This document shows positions 19,151 through 27,729 of a DNA stretch of 64,000 nucleotides, piece by piece (position 1 is the stretch's first letter; each line of letters begins with the position of its first letter). A program made the position numbers and the translations under genes. This DNA comes from Pseudomonadales bacterium (GTDB lineage: Bacteria > Pseudomonadota > Gammaproteobacteria > Pseudomonadales > DT-91): positions 1-64,000 of the forward strand of contig JABSRQ010000001.1 in assembly GCA_013215055.1 (NCBI GenBank), given 5' to 3'. The notes beneath the pieces are model-generated. The model was not told the DNA's origin, did no database searches, and was given only the letters and a program-made list of their open reading frames with translations.

Positions 19151-19568
19151 TGCCTCCGATAGGAATATTACCCAAAAAGCCAAACAGCAGTTTGATCAAC
19201 AGGCTGATCATCTTGATGAGGCAACAGTAAAAAAATTAGATAACATACGCTGTGAAGCCATCACAGCCGCAGGCAAACAGCCGAGCTTATTCTCTTCTGT
19301 GATACAGCAGATACAGCAGATACAGCAGGTACAGGCATGGCAGAAGCCTGCCATAGCTCTAAGCATTGTCGGCTTATGCGTTTATCTAGGGCTTGTGAAT
19401 ACTACGCCTTCAGCATCTTTGCCCGACAATACTTTAGACATGGTATTAATCAATGAAGATTATGATTTGCTGCATGAGGATATTGAATTTTATCTATGGC
19501 TGGAAAACCAAGCACAGCTAGACACACAGCAAGATAATACCTCTACGCAGAGCAAGGAGATCATCTAA
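19137..19568 (+). CDS. single-TM protein, probable anti-sigma partner (DUF3619-like)
   Basis: The protein has 143 residues and overlaps the sigma gene by 14 bp. A cytoplasmic N-terminal part of about 75 residues with AKQQFDQQADHLDEATVKKLDNIR precedes one membrane helix (IALSIVGLCVYLGLV) and a short acidic periplasmic tail (INEDYDLLHEDIEFYLWLE). Size, topology and position match the small proteins paired with this sigma class and annotated DUF3619. An IQQ tandem repeat lies just before the membrane helix. Anti-sigma function is inferred from context. Confidence 0.65.
   Translation: MKNDDASDRNITQKAKQQFDQQADHLDEATVKKLDNIRCEAITAAGKQPSLFSSVIQQIQQIQQVQAWQKPAIALSIVGLCVYLGLVNTTPSASLPDNTLDMVLINEDYDLLHEDIEFYLWLENQAQLDTQQDNTSTQSKEII
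19302..19328 (+). repeat. 9-bp in-frame tandem repeat
   Basis: Three units of ATACAGCAG encode IQQ repeats in the probable anti-sigma protein. The number of units may vary without a frameshift. Confidence 0.85.
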
Positions 19569-19857
19569 TACCACATAAAAGCTTGGCGCTCTCAATTTAG
19601 ATATCTCTACAGCTATCAAAACCTGCGTAAGTAACTTGCATCAAAAAGTTAAAATTTATGCCACAGGGCTGTCAACCAACTCGACTTCCACGCGTTATTA
19701 AATAGAACATTGATAATAATAAAAGCAATGGACTTACAGCTTCCATTTAAGCCTTTGATTCATCCGCATTTTTTTATTCATTAACAATAAGTACGATTTA
19801 AGAATAATAATCAGCGTGTGCATTTCATCCCATTGCCGCGTGCCACTGGAGAATGTT

Positions 19858-20733
19858 ATGAAGTTATTCCACCACAATGACAAACAGCCACACGATGCAT
19901 TATCACGTCTACTAAGTGTCGCAAGCGTTATCATTCTGGCTAACCTTTTAGCCGGCTGTGGCAGTGATAGCAGCATCAGTAACCCGAATAACAATCCTGT
20001 TACCGACAATGGTGTTGAACAAACAACCGATCCAACAACCGATCCAACAACCGATCCAACAACCGATCCTTCTCAGCCCAGTAGCGCTGCGCTGAATGAT
20101 ACCGGCTTAACCCTGGGTGGCGATTACCCTTCGGGCAATAACCTCAGTTGTCTGGGAGAATCCATCAGCCAGCAAGATTGTGCACAGGGGCGTGATTTTA
20201 CACATAACGATGATAGCGATGGCCATGCAGGTTTTAGCTTTAGCAAATTAAATCAAAGCGGTGAAGCACTGCCCGCATCAGCAACCAGCTGGAACTGTGT
20301 TAAAGACCATGTTACCGGCTTGGTGTGGGAAGTTAAAACCATTGAGGGAGGCCTGCATGATAAAAATACAGCTTACCGTTGGGGGGGCAAGGGCGCAGAA
20401 GCCTTTGGTACCGAGTTTTATAACGACTGGAATGTATTACTGGATGGCAGCAATACCGAAAATCTCTGTGGTTTTGATGATTGGCGTGTTCCCACCATTA
20501 AAGAGTTGGAAGGCTTGGTCAGCTTTGACCGCAGTAATCCTACCATCGATACCGACTATTTCCCAAACACCCTGAGCATGGGATATTTATCGGTGAATGC
20601 CTCCGTCGCCGATCCCACAGTCGCTTGGTATGTGCATTTCAATAGTGGCTGGACACACAGCAATGCACTGCGGGATAACAGTGATGCCAGCCGCCTGAAA
20701 TATGTACGCCTTGTACGTGGCAATGGCGAGTGA
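19858..20733 (+). CDS. DUF1566 (Lcl_C) lipoprotein
   Basis: A ribosome site (GGAG) precedes ATG 19858. The lipoprotein signal ends in LLAGC, followed by a Thr/Asp/Pro-rich linker with TDPT repeats. The C-terminal 180 residues form a DUF1566/Lcl_C domain: VTGLVWEVK, GFDDWRVPTIKELEGLV and a final LRLVRGNGE-like strand (KYVRLVRGNGE). The domain is usually found on surface-exposed or secreted proteins. It is followed 54 bp downstream by a second DUF1566 protein fused to a cytochrome c peroxidase, so the two probably work together at the outer envelope. Confidence 0.82.
   Translation: MKLFHHNDKQPHDALSRLLSVASVIILANLLAGCGSDSSISNPNNNPVTDNGVEQTTDPTTDPTTDPTTDPSQPSSAALNDTGLTLGGDYPSGNNLSCLGESISQQDCAQGRDFTHNDDSDGHAGFSFSKLNQSGEALPASATSWNCVKDHVTGLVWEVKTIEGGLHDKNTAYRWGGKGAEAFGTEFYNDWNVLLDGSNTENLCGFDDWRVPTIKELEGLVSFDRSNPTIDTDYFPNTLSMGYLSVNASVADPTVAWYVHFNSGWTHSNALRDNSDASRLKYVRLVRGNGE
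20023..20070 (+). repeat. 12-bp in-frame tandem repeat
   Basis: Four units of ACAACCGATCCA, the last with one change, encode (TDPT)n in the linker that follows the lipidated cysteine. It is length-variable without a frameshift. Confidence 0.88.
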
Positions 20734-20787
20734 TAAATCATGCTGCCACCGTCAACGCCATCGTTACCATTAACTAGGAGAAATGCC

Positions 20788-23067
20788 ATGTCATCTATAG
20801 ATAACAATAAAAATATCCCTTCTACTTTTAAAGCCAGTCTACGCACTCTGTCTTCTATCAGCCTGATGTTAAGTGGTTTAGTGTTTGCCACGACTGCCCA
20901 GAGTCTTTGTGAAGCCATCACGCCCACCAGCTCCAATATGCAATTGCAAGATAATCTGAATGGCACCGTCACCGACAACGCCACAGGGCTGATGTGGAAA
21001 CAGTGCAGCGAAGGCCAAACTCAAGACTCGCAATGTAACGGCACTGCCAGCGGCGTTTCATTTCAGCAGGCACTGCAAATCCCCCCAACGGTCAACAGCA
21101 GTGGTTTTGCAGGTTTTAACGATTGGCGTTTACCCAATATCAAAGAATTGCGTTCCATCGTTGAAGCAGCTTGCCATACGCCAGCCATCAACCTAGATCG
21201 TTTCCCTAACACGGCCGCCATAGAATATTGGTCATCGAGCATCAGCATCGATGCCATCGATAAAGCCTGGCAGGTTGAATTTGTTAATGGCGAATCCAAT
21301 GCCTCGCGCAGTGATAGAATCAGTGCCTATGCCGTGCGTTTGGTTAGAACGCATAACGTCAACCCGGATACCGCAGCTAAGGAGTTGATTGCCAACGCCT
21401 ATTCTGGCAATAGCATTGGACTTACGTGGCAGGAGGATGGCGCGACGTATACGATTTATAGAGACAACGCCGCCATCGCGACCACAAGCAACCATCACTA
21501 TGTGGATAACACGCTAGCGGTCAACACAAGTTATAGTTACGTCGTTACCCGCGATATCAACAATCCAGCTGCAACCGTCACCGTTGTCGCAAAAACCTTA
21601 GTGAACAATACCAACCCCGCGACCGAAAACGGCGCCGAAACCGTTATCGATAATGATAGGGTGAGCAATTTTTCCGAATGCAACAATGTACGCAATGCCT
21701 TACTGGTTGACGATGCGGACTTGGATACGTGTTTAGCAGCCATGTTGACACTCAACAATATGGCCGGTCATTTAGAAGATATGCGCGCATTTTCCGCAAG
21801 AGTCAGAAGCGAGCAGAGCCCGGAGATGGTTGCATTAGGCATGCGCCTCTTCCACAGCAAATCACTCAGCGGCCAAGGCGATACGTCTTGCTCTTCCTGC
21901 CATCATCCCGCGTTAGGCTGCGGTGGTGATGATTTATCCATGCCCATAGGCGTAAATGCCGCGGTCCCTAAACTGTTAGGCCCAGGTCGTACCGATGGTA
22001 ACAGCGTGCCCATCGTGCCACGAAATTCACCGGCAACCTGCAATACCGCTTTATGGAGCCGAGGCTTATTCTGGGATAATCGTGTAGCTGCGACCAATAG
22101 AGGCATTAACACAGAGTCCAATGATGTCAGCAACAACACCATAGCCGCAGTATCGGATGGCAGCCTGATGTTATTAATGGCACAGGCACATTTTCCGGTA
22201 ACCGCAGCACCGGAAATGGGTGATGTCACTCAATTTGGATATGATGAATCAGTAGACAGTGATCTGACCGCTTATAGAGAAACGGTACTGGCCGCCAATC
22301 TTAATGCCCAAGCTTGGGGGCCTTTATTTGCAGCCGCCTTTGGTGATGCAACCATTAACTACTCCAGAATCGCCGAGGCGATTGCCGCCTATGAAGCGGT
22401 GCAAATATTTATCGATAATCCATTCTTTGACTATGTCGATGGGGATACTAACGCCATCTCCAATGATGAAAAACGCGGTGCAATTACCTTTATGACCAGC
22501 AGCACCGGTTGTACCTTTTGCCATGCGGGTGCATTTTTCACTACGGAAGCCCAATTGCCAGGCAATTATCCACAAATTGGTGTGGGTAACGATGCCAGCG
22601 GTAATGGGGCCGATTACGGTGCCGAAGGCCTTACCGGCCCTGGCGCATTCCGCGCACCGACATTATTGAATGTGGCCATTACCGGCCCTTGGGGACATAA
22701 CGGACAGTTTGCCACGCTGGAACGTAATGTTGCTCATTATCAAAACCATGGCGACTCTATTGCTAGCTACTTTGCCAATAGCGAAATGTGTGATTTAGCA
22801 CAATTCTCCGAGTTGGCCGATTGTGCCAATACCGTTGCCTCCAATGGTCTAGCCCTATCTCAGGAAATTCTCTCGGGCAATGTGGAATTTTCAAATAATC
22901 TCAGCCAAGAAGAAGTGAATTTGGTGGCGCAGTTTTTACGCACATTAACCGACCCTGATGCAGCCAATACGCAATCCAATGCAATCCAATCGCTGATTCC
23001 GCCAAGGGATGCTGGCCCGGATGGAAATCAACTGGATGCGGAGGATGAACACGGTAATCCTTTATAA
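20788..23067 (+). CDS. DUF1566 domain fused to di-haem cytochrome c peroxidase (MauG/CcpA family)
   Basis: AGGAG lies 8 bp upstream of ATG 20788. The 759-residue protein has an N-terminal export signal (ISLMLSGLVFATTAQS), a DUF1566 domain (about 35-190, GLMWKQC, FNDWRLPNIKELRSIV, YAVRLVRT), a short fibronectin-like or linker region, and then a di-haem peroxidase module. Haem c sites are CSSCH at 368-372 and CTFCH at 575-579, with FRAPTLLNVAITGPWGHNGQFATL typical of the family. Such enzymes reduce H2O2 or oxidise substrates in the periplasm. The DUF1566 fusion is unusual and may anchor the enzyme at the surface or bind a ligand. Confidence 0.87.
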   Translation: MSSIDNNKNIPSTFKASLRTLSSISLMLSGLVFATTAQSLCEAITPTSSNMQLQDNLNGTVTDNATGLMWKQCSEGQTQDSQCNGTASGVSFQQALQIPPTVNSSGFAGFNDWRLPNIKELRSIVEAACHTPAINLDRFPNTAAIEYWSSSISIDAIDKAWQVEFVNGESNASRSDRISAYAVRLVRTHNVNPDTAAKELIANAYSGNSIGLTWQEDGATYTIYRDNAAIATTSNHHYVDNTLAVNTSYSYVVTRDINNPAATVTVVAKTLVNNTNPATENGAETVIDNDRVSNFSECNNVRNALLVDDADLDTCLAAMLTLNNMAGHLEDMRAFSARVRSEQSPEMVALGMRLFHSKSLSGQGDTSCSSCHHPALGCGGDDLSMPIGVNAAVPKLLGPGRTDGNSVPIVPRNSPATCNTALWSRGLFWDNRVAATNRGINTESNDVSNNTIAAVSDGSLMLLMAQAHFPVTAAPEMGDVTQFGYDESVDSDLTAYRETVLAANLNAQAWGPLFAAAFGDATINYSRIAEAIAAYEAVQIFIDNPFFDYVDGDTNAISNDEKRGAITFMTSSTGCTFCHAGAFFTTEAQLPGNYPQIGVGNDASGNGADYGAEGLTGPGAFRAPTLLNVAITGPWGHNGQFATLERNVAHYQNHGDSIASYFANSEMCDLAQFSELADCANTVASNGLALSQEILSGNVEFSNNLSQEEVNLVAQFLRTLTDPDAANTQSNAIQSLIPPRDAGPDGNQLDAEDEHGNPL

Positions 23068-23079
23068 GTCTATGTATGC

Positions 23080-23104
23080 CTAGCCCAGAGATTGACTGGG
23101 CTAG
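23080..23104 (+). terminator. hairpin after the peroxidase gene, possible terminator
   Basis: CTAGCCCAG (23080-23088) pairs perfectly with CTGGGCTAG (23096-23104) across a 7-base loop, 13 bp after the peroxidase stop codon. The T-tract that follows is poor, so termination strength is uncertain. Confidence 0.5.
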
Positions 23105-23539
23105 CTTGCTTATCTGTTATGACATTGGCTAATACACACTAAGCCGCCAAGTGCGATGATAAGGTAAAATCATCGCCACTTTCAAAGATCTCATCGTGAT
23201 TAAAAAATTTAGATCTCTTGAGAAAAAACGCTGCAGCTATAGCACCAGCCTTTCTGATCCCAAAGCCATACGAGATACTAATGATGCTTAAAAATTAACT
23301 GAACAATTCCTTTTCTACTAGGTATTTACTCTAAAACCTAGTCCTCCTTGTTTCTCTACCATTAAAAATCGCTGGCCTAGAAAGCTTGACTAAATAAACC
23401 TATGCGCACAATTAATGAAGAATAGCTCTAGCATGTTAGCCATCACTGCCACCGATGGGATATTTCTGAATATTAGACCTATATTGCTTATACCCATTGT
23501 GAGGCTGCTTAAGTCTCATTACAGGCTGCCGATTAAGCT
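23105..23539. other. intergenic stretch, no gene recognised
   Basis: About 435 bp between the peroxidase hairpin and repeat R3. All frames are short and I see no conserved site. The unrelated sequence here ends exactly at the 5' edge of R3. Confidence 0.5.
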
Positions 23540-23714
23540 ATGTATAAGAAGCATTAACGCGTAAAGGGTTCAACCTCTATGTACCGCCTGATGTTTTCAT
23601 TGGTATAGATGGTTTCAATAAAGAGAAAGCTGCCCGAATAAAACTAAAAGTATTCCTTGGTTAAAACCTTAAGTACTAACAAGGGAATATTGGTCGTGGA
23701 ATAGCCTACCGGCT
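23540..23714 (+). repeat. dispersed repeat copy R3
   Basis: Complete from the sharp 5' edge through the hairpin (TATTCCTTGGTTA and TAACAAGGGAATA) to CTACCGGCT, where it changes into the SDR-linked tail shared only with R9. Confidence 0.88.
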
Positions 23715-23797
23715 TCGCCCTCATTCCGTGTAGATAAGCTCCTAAAAATCATTAGCTGCAGGCTTGGCCTTGTTGGCTGCATTTAACATAAAGCTGG

Positions 23798-24667
23798 CTA
23801 AGGCTCTGCACATTCATCTGCCAAGCCAACCAGCTTATGGCTTATTTGCCATAGCTGTTCGGCTTGTTGTTCATCTTCTGCCCAAGATTTTAAGCGGTAT
23901 TTTTTACTTTTATAATAATAATCACCGCTACCATTAATTGAATCATCACAGGCTAAAAACAAAGAGGTTTGTGCGCCCTGTTTAGTATCAATAAAAAATG
24001 GGGCGATTAAGGCCTTTATCACTGCAGAATACCATTTCACATTGTTATCACCCAGCTTGCTTTTCACAGCCCCTGGGTGTAGGCAATTAATCATCACATT
24101 ACTGCCTTCAAGTCGTGTACTCAAAGACTTAGTCATTAATATATTGGCAAGCTTTGAATGCCCATAGGTTTTTAATGACCCGAAATTATTTTTAAATGTT
24201 AAATCATGAAATTGAATGCCCTTACAAAAGGCATGCCCTTCAGAGGCCACCACCACAATCCTGGATTTTTCTGTTTCTTTTAACCTGGGCAATAACAAGT
24301 TGGTTAATAAAAAATGGCCCAGATAATTCACGCTGAACATCTGCTCCTGCCCCTCGACGAGTATGCGTTGAAGATTAACCACACCCGCATTATTAATCAG
24401 TAAATGCAAAGGCAGGTTTGTGGCTAAAAATTGTTTAGTTACCGCTCTTATTTGATCAAAGTCTCCGAGATCGGCAATAAGCAGTTCTGCAGATTCACTA
24501 TTCGCTATGCTGCTAATCTCCTCAACCAAGGCTTGTCCTAACTCTGGGTTACGGCAAAGTAAAAATAATTTATAACCTTTTCGGGCCAAGGCAAGTGCCG
24601 TTTCTCTGCCTATGCCATTGGTAGGGCCTGTGATTAAAGCCACCTTTAGATCTGATGTTTCAGCCAT
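23798..24667 (-). CDS. short-chain dehydrogenase/reductase, copy 1
   Basis: This 289-residue SDR has the cofactor loop TGPTNGIGRE at the N-terminus, NNAGVV, and the catalytic YGHSK (Tyr-x-x-x-Lys); the Ser of the triad lies in VVVASEGH. The closest general type is the retinol-dehydrogenase/protochlorophyllide-reductase-like group, which reduces aldehydes or ketones with NADP(H). A second copy at 41805-42674 differs at only three residues (Ser/Thr near 53, Ser/Arg in EQMF-x-VNY, Ala/Thr third from the end). It is the sole cargo of a repeat-bounded unit. The substrate is unknown. Confidence 0.9.
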   Translation of the reverse strand: MAETSDLKVALITGPTNGIGRETALALARKGYKLFLLCRNPELGQALVEEISSIANSESAELLIADLGDFDQIRAVTKQFLATNLPLHLLINNAGVVNLQRILVEGQEQMFSVNYLGHFLLTNLLLPRLKETEKSRIVVVASEGHAFCKGIQFHDLTFKNNFGSLKTYGHSKLANILMTKSLSTRLEGSNVMINCLHPGAVKSKLGDNNVKWYSAVIKALIAPFFIDTKQGAQTSLFLACDDSINGSGDYYYKSKKYRLKSWAEDEQQAEQLWQISHKLVGLADECAEP

Positions 24668-24864
24668 CGACAGCCCACCTTTTTTCCAAACTTGTCACCC
24701 TGATAAAATCAGGCATTGTTAATAAATTAAGCAGCAATTTTGTGTATTGGCCAGTTGACCGGGTTGTTTAATTCACAATATTCATAAACGCTCTAACAAC
24801 GTCATGAACAGATATAAAAAAACTCATTGTTTTTAGGTGTATTTTTTATGGATAAACACGGTTT

Positions 24865-24917
24865 ATGTATAAGAATCATTAACGCGTAAAGGGTTTAATC
24901 TCTATGTACCGTCTGAG
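24865..24917 (+). repeat. dispersed repeat copy R4 (5' part only)
   Basis: Begins ATGTATAAGAATCATTAACG and stops after GTACCGTCTGAG; the hairpin half is absent. It forms the right edge of SDR unit 1. Confidence 0.85.
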
Positions 24918-25115
24918 TGAATAAAGAATTACAGGAGTATTAAAAGAGGGATTCTTTCCAGATACTACTAAGCTAAATTATTATCAATAGATCAAATAAT
25001 ATGAATAGCGGTCAGTTTGTTATTTTTAAGAAAAATGTTGATATAACGGCTAAATTTAACATAAGTTGATTTAATCAAAACTACGACATATAGATATTTC
25101 GTGAAACGATTCTAT

Positions 25116-25139
25116 AGCACCTGATTCAGGTGCTTTTTT
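25116..25139 (+). terminator. intrinsic terminator without an obvious plus-strand gene
   Basis: AGCACCTGA pairs with TCAGGTGCT and is followed directly by a run of six T (25134-25139). It is oriented for plus-strand transcription, yet no plus-strand gene lies between R4 and this point. It might end a transcript that starts in or before R4, or be left from a lost gene. It also lies 94 bp beyond the stop codon of the minus-strand YHYH gene. Confidence 0.7.
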
Positions 25140-25232
25140 AATTGGAAAACTTAAACTCTATGCCCCAAGCAGTTTAGGTTTTGGTACTCATTTATATTAA
25201 TGACAATGTTTCTCAGTTCCATGAATACAAAT

Positions 25233-26717
25233 TTAGTGGCCATTAATTTTATTACCCATTTCATCGAATACTCTCGCTGGGTCCCCTAATTCATCATCCC
25301 AGCGTAATGGAGGGACTTTACCAAACGATGGTTCATGTACGCCAAAGGTACAAATAGGCCCATAGGGATACGCATCGGTTATATAATAACCATAAACGCC
25401 GTTAACATCAGTAGCACCATTGCATTCATCTAAATTTCCAGTATTGCCATTATCATAAACCCAGTCGTCAATATACCTTCCTAGCGGTATACCAAAAGGT
25501 TCACTAGTAAAGCTAAAGTCAAAATCTTGTGCGCGATTGAGCACATCCCAAGGTGTTGGTGGCGTACCGTGTTCTTTAAATGGAGGGGTATCCATATAAG
25601 GTTGACGGGATTGACCAAAACCATTTCCATCAGGATTTAAGGGCCAATTTTTAAGCCTGTAACCCGATTCAGCTTTAACTAAGTCTCCCTCTTTATTTAT
25701 AAACCACTTGCCATAAATAGGAAACCCGTCTTTGGCAAAACCAATTAACGGTGAGCCATTTGGGCCTGGTGCTATTGTTGCTTCGTTATTTGATTGTAAA
25801 GGGTGTGTCATCGCATGATAATGATATGTGCCCTCAAAACCATGACCAAAATATTCGTCAAAAATCGCCGCCATTTTTTCTGCCGATGGATCTTGCAGAG
25901 TATAAGCGGGGATTTCGAACCAAACAGAACCATCACCACAACCTGTTGAGTTACCAGCAGAATTAACGCGTTCATGATCCGGGTTGTAGCAAAAACCTGA
26001 ATCCATCGCAATGCCAATACCATTTAATAAAATACCGTCGTAGTCCATAAAGTTAGTAGGATTACGGTCGGTATCATCAGCCACTAAAGGGTTGGAAAAT
26101 TTAGGATTAACAGGAAGGTAAGTTAATTGCATATCATCATGATCTATCTCAGTTACCCATACGTTGTCTTCATTAGGGGAACCAACATCCCAACCTAAAT
26201 CATGATTAGGAATCATATTATGTTGCATTCGACAATGCGTAGCTAATTCAGGATCATTCGTTTCAATAACCGATGCATAATTCCAACTGCCTGCCTGATC
26301 CGGTTTACTTGGGTTTTGAATATAACCACCGCTAACTATAACTAAATCAATGATGACAATACTCTCTTTGTTTGTACCCGGAAAATAGGGGGCACCTGCG
26401 GCTAAATTTGATCTATCAGTGATCCCTCTTGCACCATAATCTCCATTATTGTCATCCGTCACATATGCACGACAATCTGGATTGCGATTTGTTAATACCG
26501 CATTCAACATGCCATTAGGTGTTTCATTCAAGTTAGGATTAGCAATATACACAGGAATTGGATCTGGCTCAGGCGTTGTTTCTATAGTACTCGATTCTAC
26601 GGTACTTGTAGTATCGGCATCACTTCCGCCACAGGCTAATAAACTAAAGGAAAGTAGTAATAATACAATGCTTTTACAACCTCGTTTAACTAGATTAATT
26701 ATCAAAGTTTTAGACAT
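25233..26717 (-). CDS. YHYH-domain lipoprotein
   Basis: A 494-residue protein with a lipoprotein signal (LLLLSFSLLACGG) and an acidic, Thr-rich linker. The C-terminal half contains FEGTYHYHAMTHPL and APGPNGSPLIGFAKDGFPIYG, the signature of the YHYH domain. A Cys pair near the end (LDECNGAT and GPICTFGVHEPSFG) may form a disulfide. The domain occurs on secreted proteins in marine bacteria and His-rich motifs suggest metal binding; its activity is not established. The gene is a single unit between repeats R4 and R5. Confidence 0.85.
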   Translation of the reverse strand: MSKTLIINLVKRGCKSIVLLLLSFSLLACGGSDADTTSTVESSTIETTPEPDPIPVYIANPNLNETPNGMLNAVLTNRNPDCRAYVTDDNNGDYGARGITDRSNLAAGAPYFPGTNKESIVIIDLVIVSGGYIQNPSKPDQAGSWNYASVIETNDPELATHCRMQHNMIPNHDLGWDVGSPNEDNVWVTEIDHDDMQLTYLPVNPKFSNPLVADDTDRNPTNFMDYDGILLNGIGIAMDSGFCYNPDHERVNSAGNSTGCGDGSVWFEIPAYTLQDPSAEKMAAIFDEYFGHGFEGTYHYHAMTHPLQSNNEATIAPGPNGSPLIGFAKDGFPIYGKWFINKEGDLVKAESGYRLKNWPLNPDGNGFGQSRQPYMDTPPFKEHGTPPTPWDVLNRAQDFDFSFTSEPFGIPLGRYIDDWVYDNGNTGNLDECNGATDVNGVYGYYITDAYPYGPICTFGVHEPSFGKVPPLRWDDELGDPARVFDEMGNKINGH

Positions 26718-27095
26718 GAACGTCCCTTAAATAACTCATTTTATTATTTCTGAATTGGGAAGATATCATAAATATAGACCTGCTATAACGACGTAATATT
26801 ACTCTAGATCACTCACGTGTCGTTTGAAATAGATAACCTAGTAAAGTTTTGTAAAGATCAACGTTTCCACCAACACTGGTTAACATTAATTAAAAAAAGA
26901 TAGTACAGTTTTTCTTATATTACCTTTGCGAAAAAAATGTGATTAGGTCAGGGCCTATATTCAATTACGTAAGTTCAGTGATGAGCGACTACAAAAAAAC
27001 TTTCATCTGACCACGTTAATATCTAAGCTACTCTGAAATACAGGTTTTCGCTCTTCTTCTAAGAAAGACGATATTTAAAATATCCATAAGGGTGC
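26718..27095. other. intergenic stretch, promoter side of YHYH gene
   Basis: AT-rich DNA of about 380 bp that should hold the promoter of the YHYH lipoprotein gene. No open frame or strong palindrome was seen. It ends at the 5' edge of R5. Confidence 0.45.
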
Positions 27096-27140
27096 ATGTA
27101 TAAGAAGCATTAACGCGTAAATAGTTTAATCTCTATGTAG
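27096..27140 (+). repeat. dispersed repeat copy R5 (5' part only)
   Basis: Begins with the unchanged ATGTATAAGAAGCATTAACG and ends at CTCTATGTA, after which the sequence is unrelated. Confidence 0.85.
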
Positions 27141-27378
27141 CTGTATATTCTCTATAGCATGAAAGGCGATAGTGTTTATGCCTGACAATAGCTTATAATT
27201 TTTTAATCAGAAAAGTCGAAAATATAAGCAATAAATAGCGCATATCAACTCACTTAGATAAGCTTTTTTTTCATGATGTGAGGAGTCATGGTACTTATTC
27301 GAAAAAATGTTTATCGACGTCATTCTTCAATCTGACTCTGATCAGGCCAGTGAAAAATCGATCAAGGTATATTTAATT

Positions 27379-27658
27379 ATGTTTGTAGATGCTCAATATA
27401 ACGCGGGGGTTTAAAGAGCAGTATTTAAAACATGGATTACCCTTGGTGAAAAAACATGGTGCTAAGGTGTTATCTGCTACAAGCAAAGGCATTATTAAGG
27501 AAGGAAAATTCCCACCTGGTAGAGTGGAAATTATTCAGTTTCTATCAATGGAGCAAGCAGAGGCATTTTATGCCGATCCGGAATATGTTGCCCTTATTGG
27601 TGTACGTGAGAAATTAGGCACATCCGTTTTTGGTTTTTTCCCAGGGCTTACTCACTGA
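27379..27658 (+). pseudogene. DUF1330-like protein gene, frameshifted
   Basis: The long frame from 27389 encodes KEQYLKHGLPLVKKHGAKVL and a later IIQFLSMEQAEAFYADPEYVAL, the core of the DUF1330 fold (ABM-like, about 95 residues). The expected first strand, YLIMFVDAQYNAGV, lies in the frame of ATG 27379 (open back to ATG 27307) and ends at a TAA beside GGGGGTTTAAA. One base too many in that G/T run explains the break. It is either a recent frameshift or a sequencing error. DUF1330 proteins are small cytoplasmic dimers without a settled activity. Confidence 0.65.
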
Positions 27659-27729
27659 TGGTTTCAGCGAATGTTTTTTAAAACTACCACGGGCGGATTC
27701 CAGTAGCAGTTTTAGTGCGTCTAACTATA

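Larger units (their letters stand above)
23540..24917 (+). mobile_element. repeat-bounded SDR unit, copy 1
   Basis: The segment runs from the 5' edge of R3 through the SDR gene into the 5' part of R4. It recurs nearly base for base at 41551-42909, while DNA on both outer sides differs. The left junction is the first base of the repeat and the right junction falls about 40 bp inside the next repeat, in or just after TTTAATCT. Both copies share the variant AGAATCATT in their right-hand repeat. No transposase or recombinase is encoded. Confidence 0.8.
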
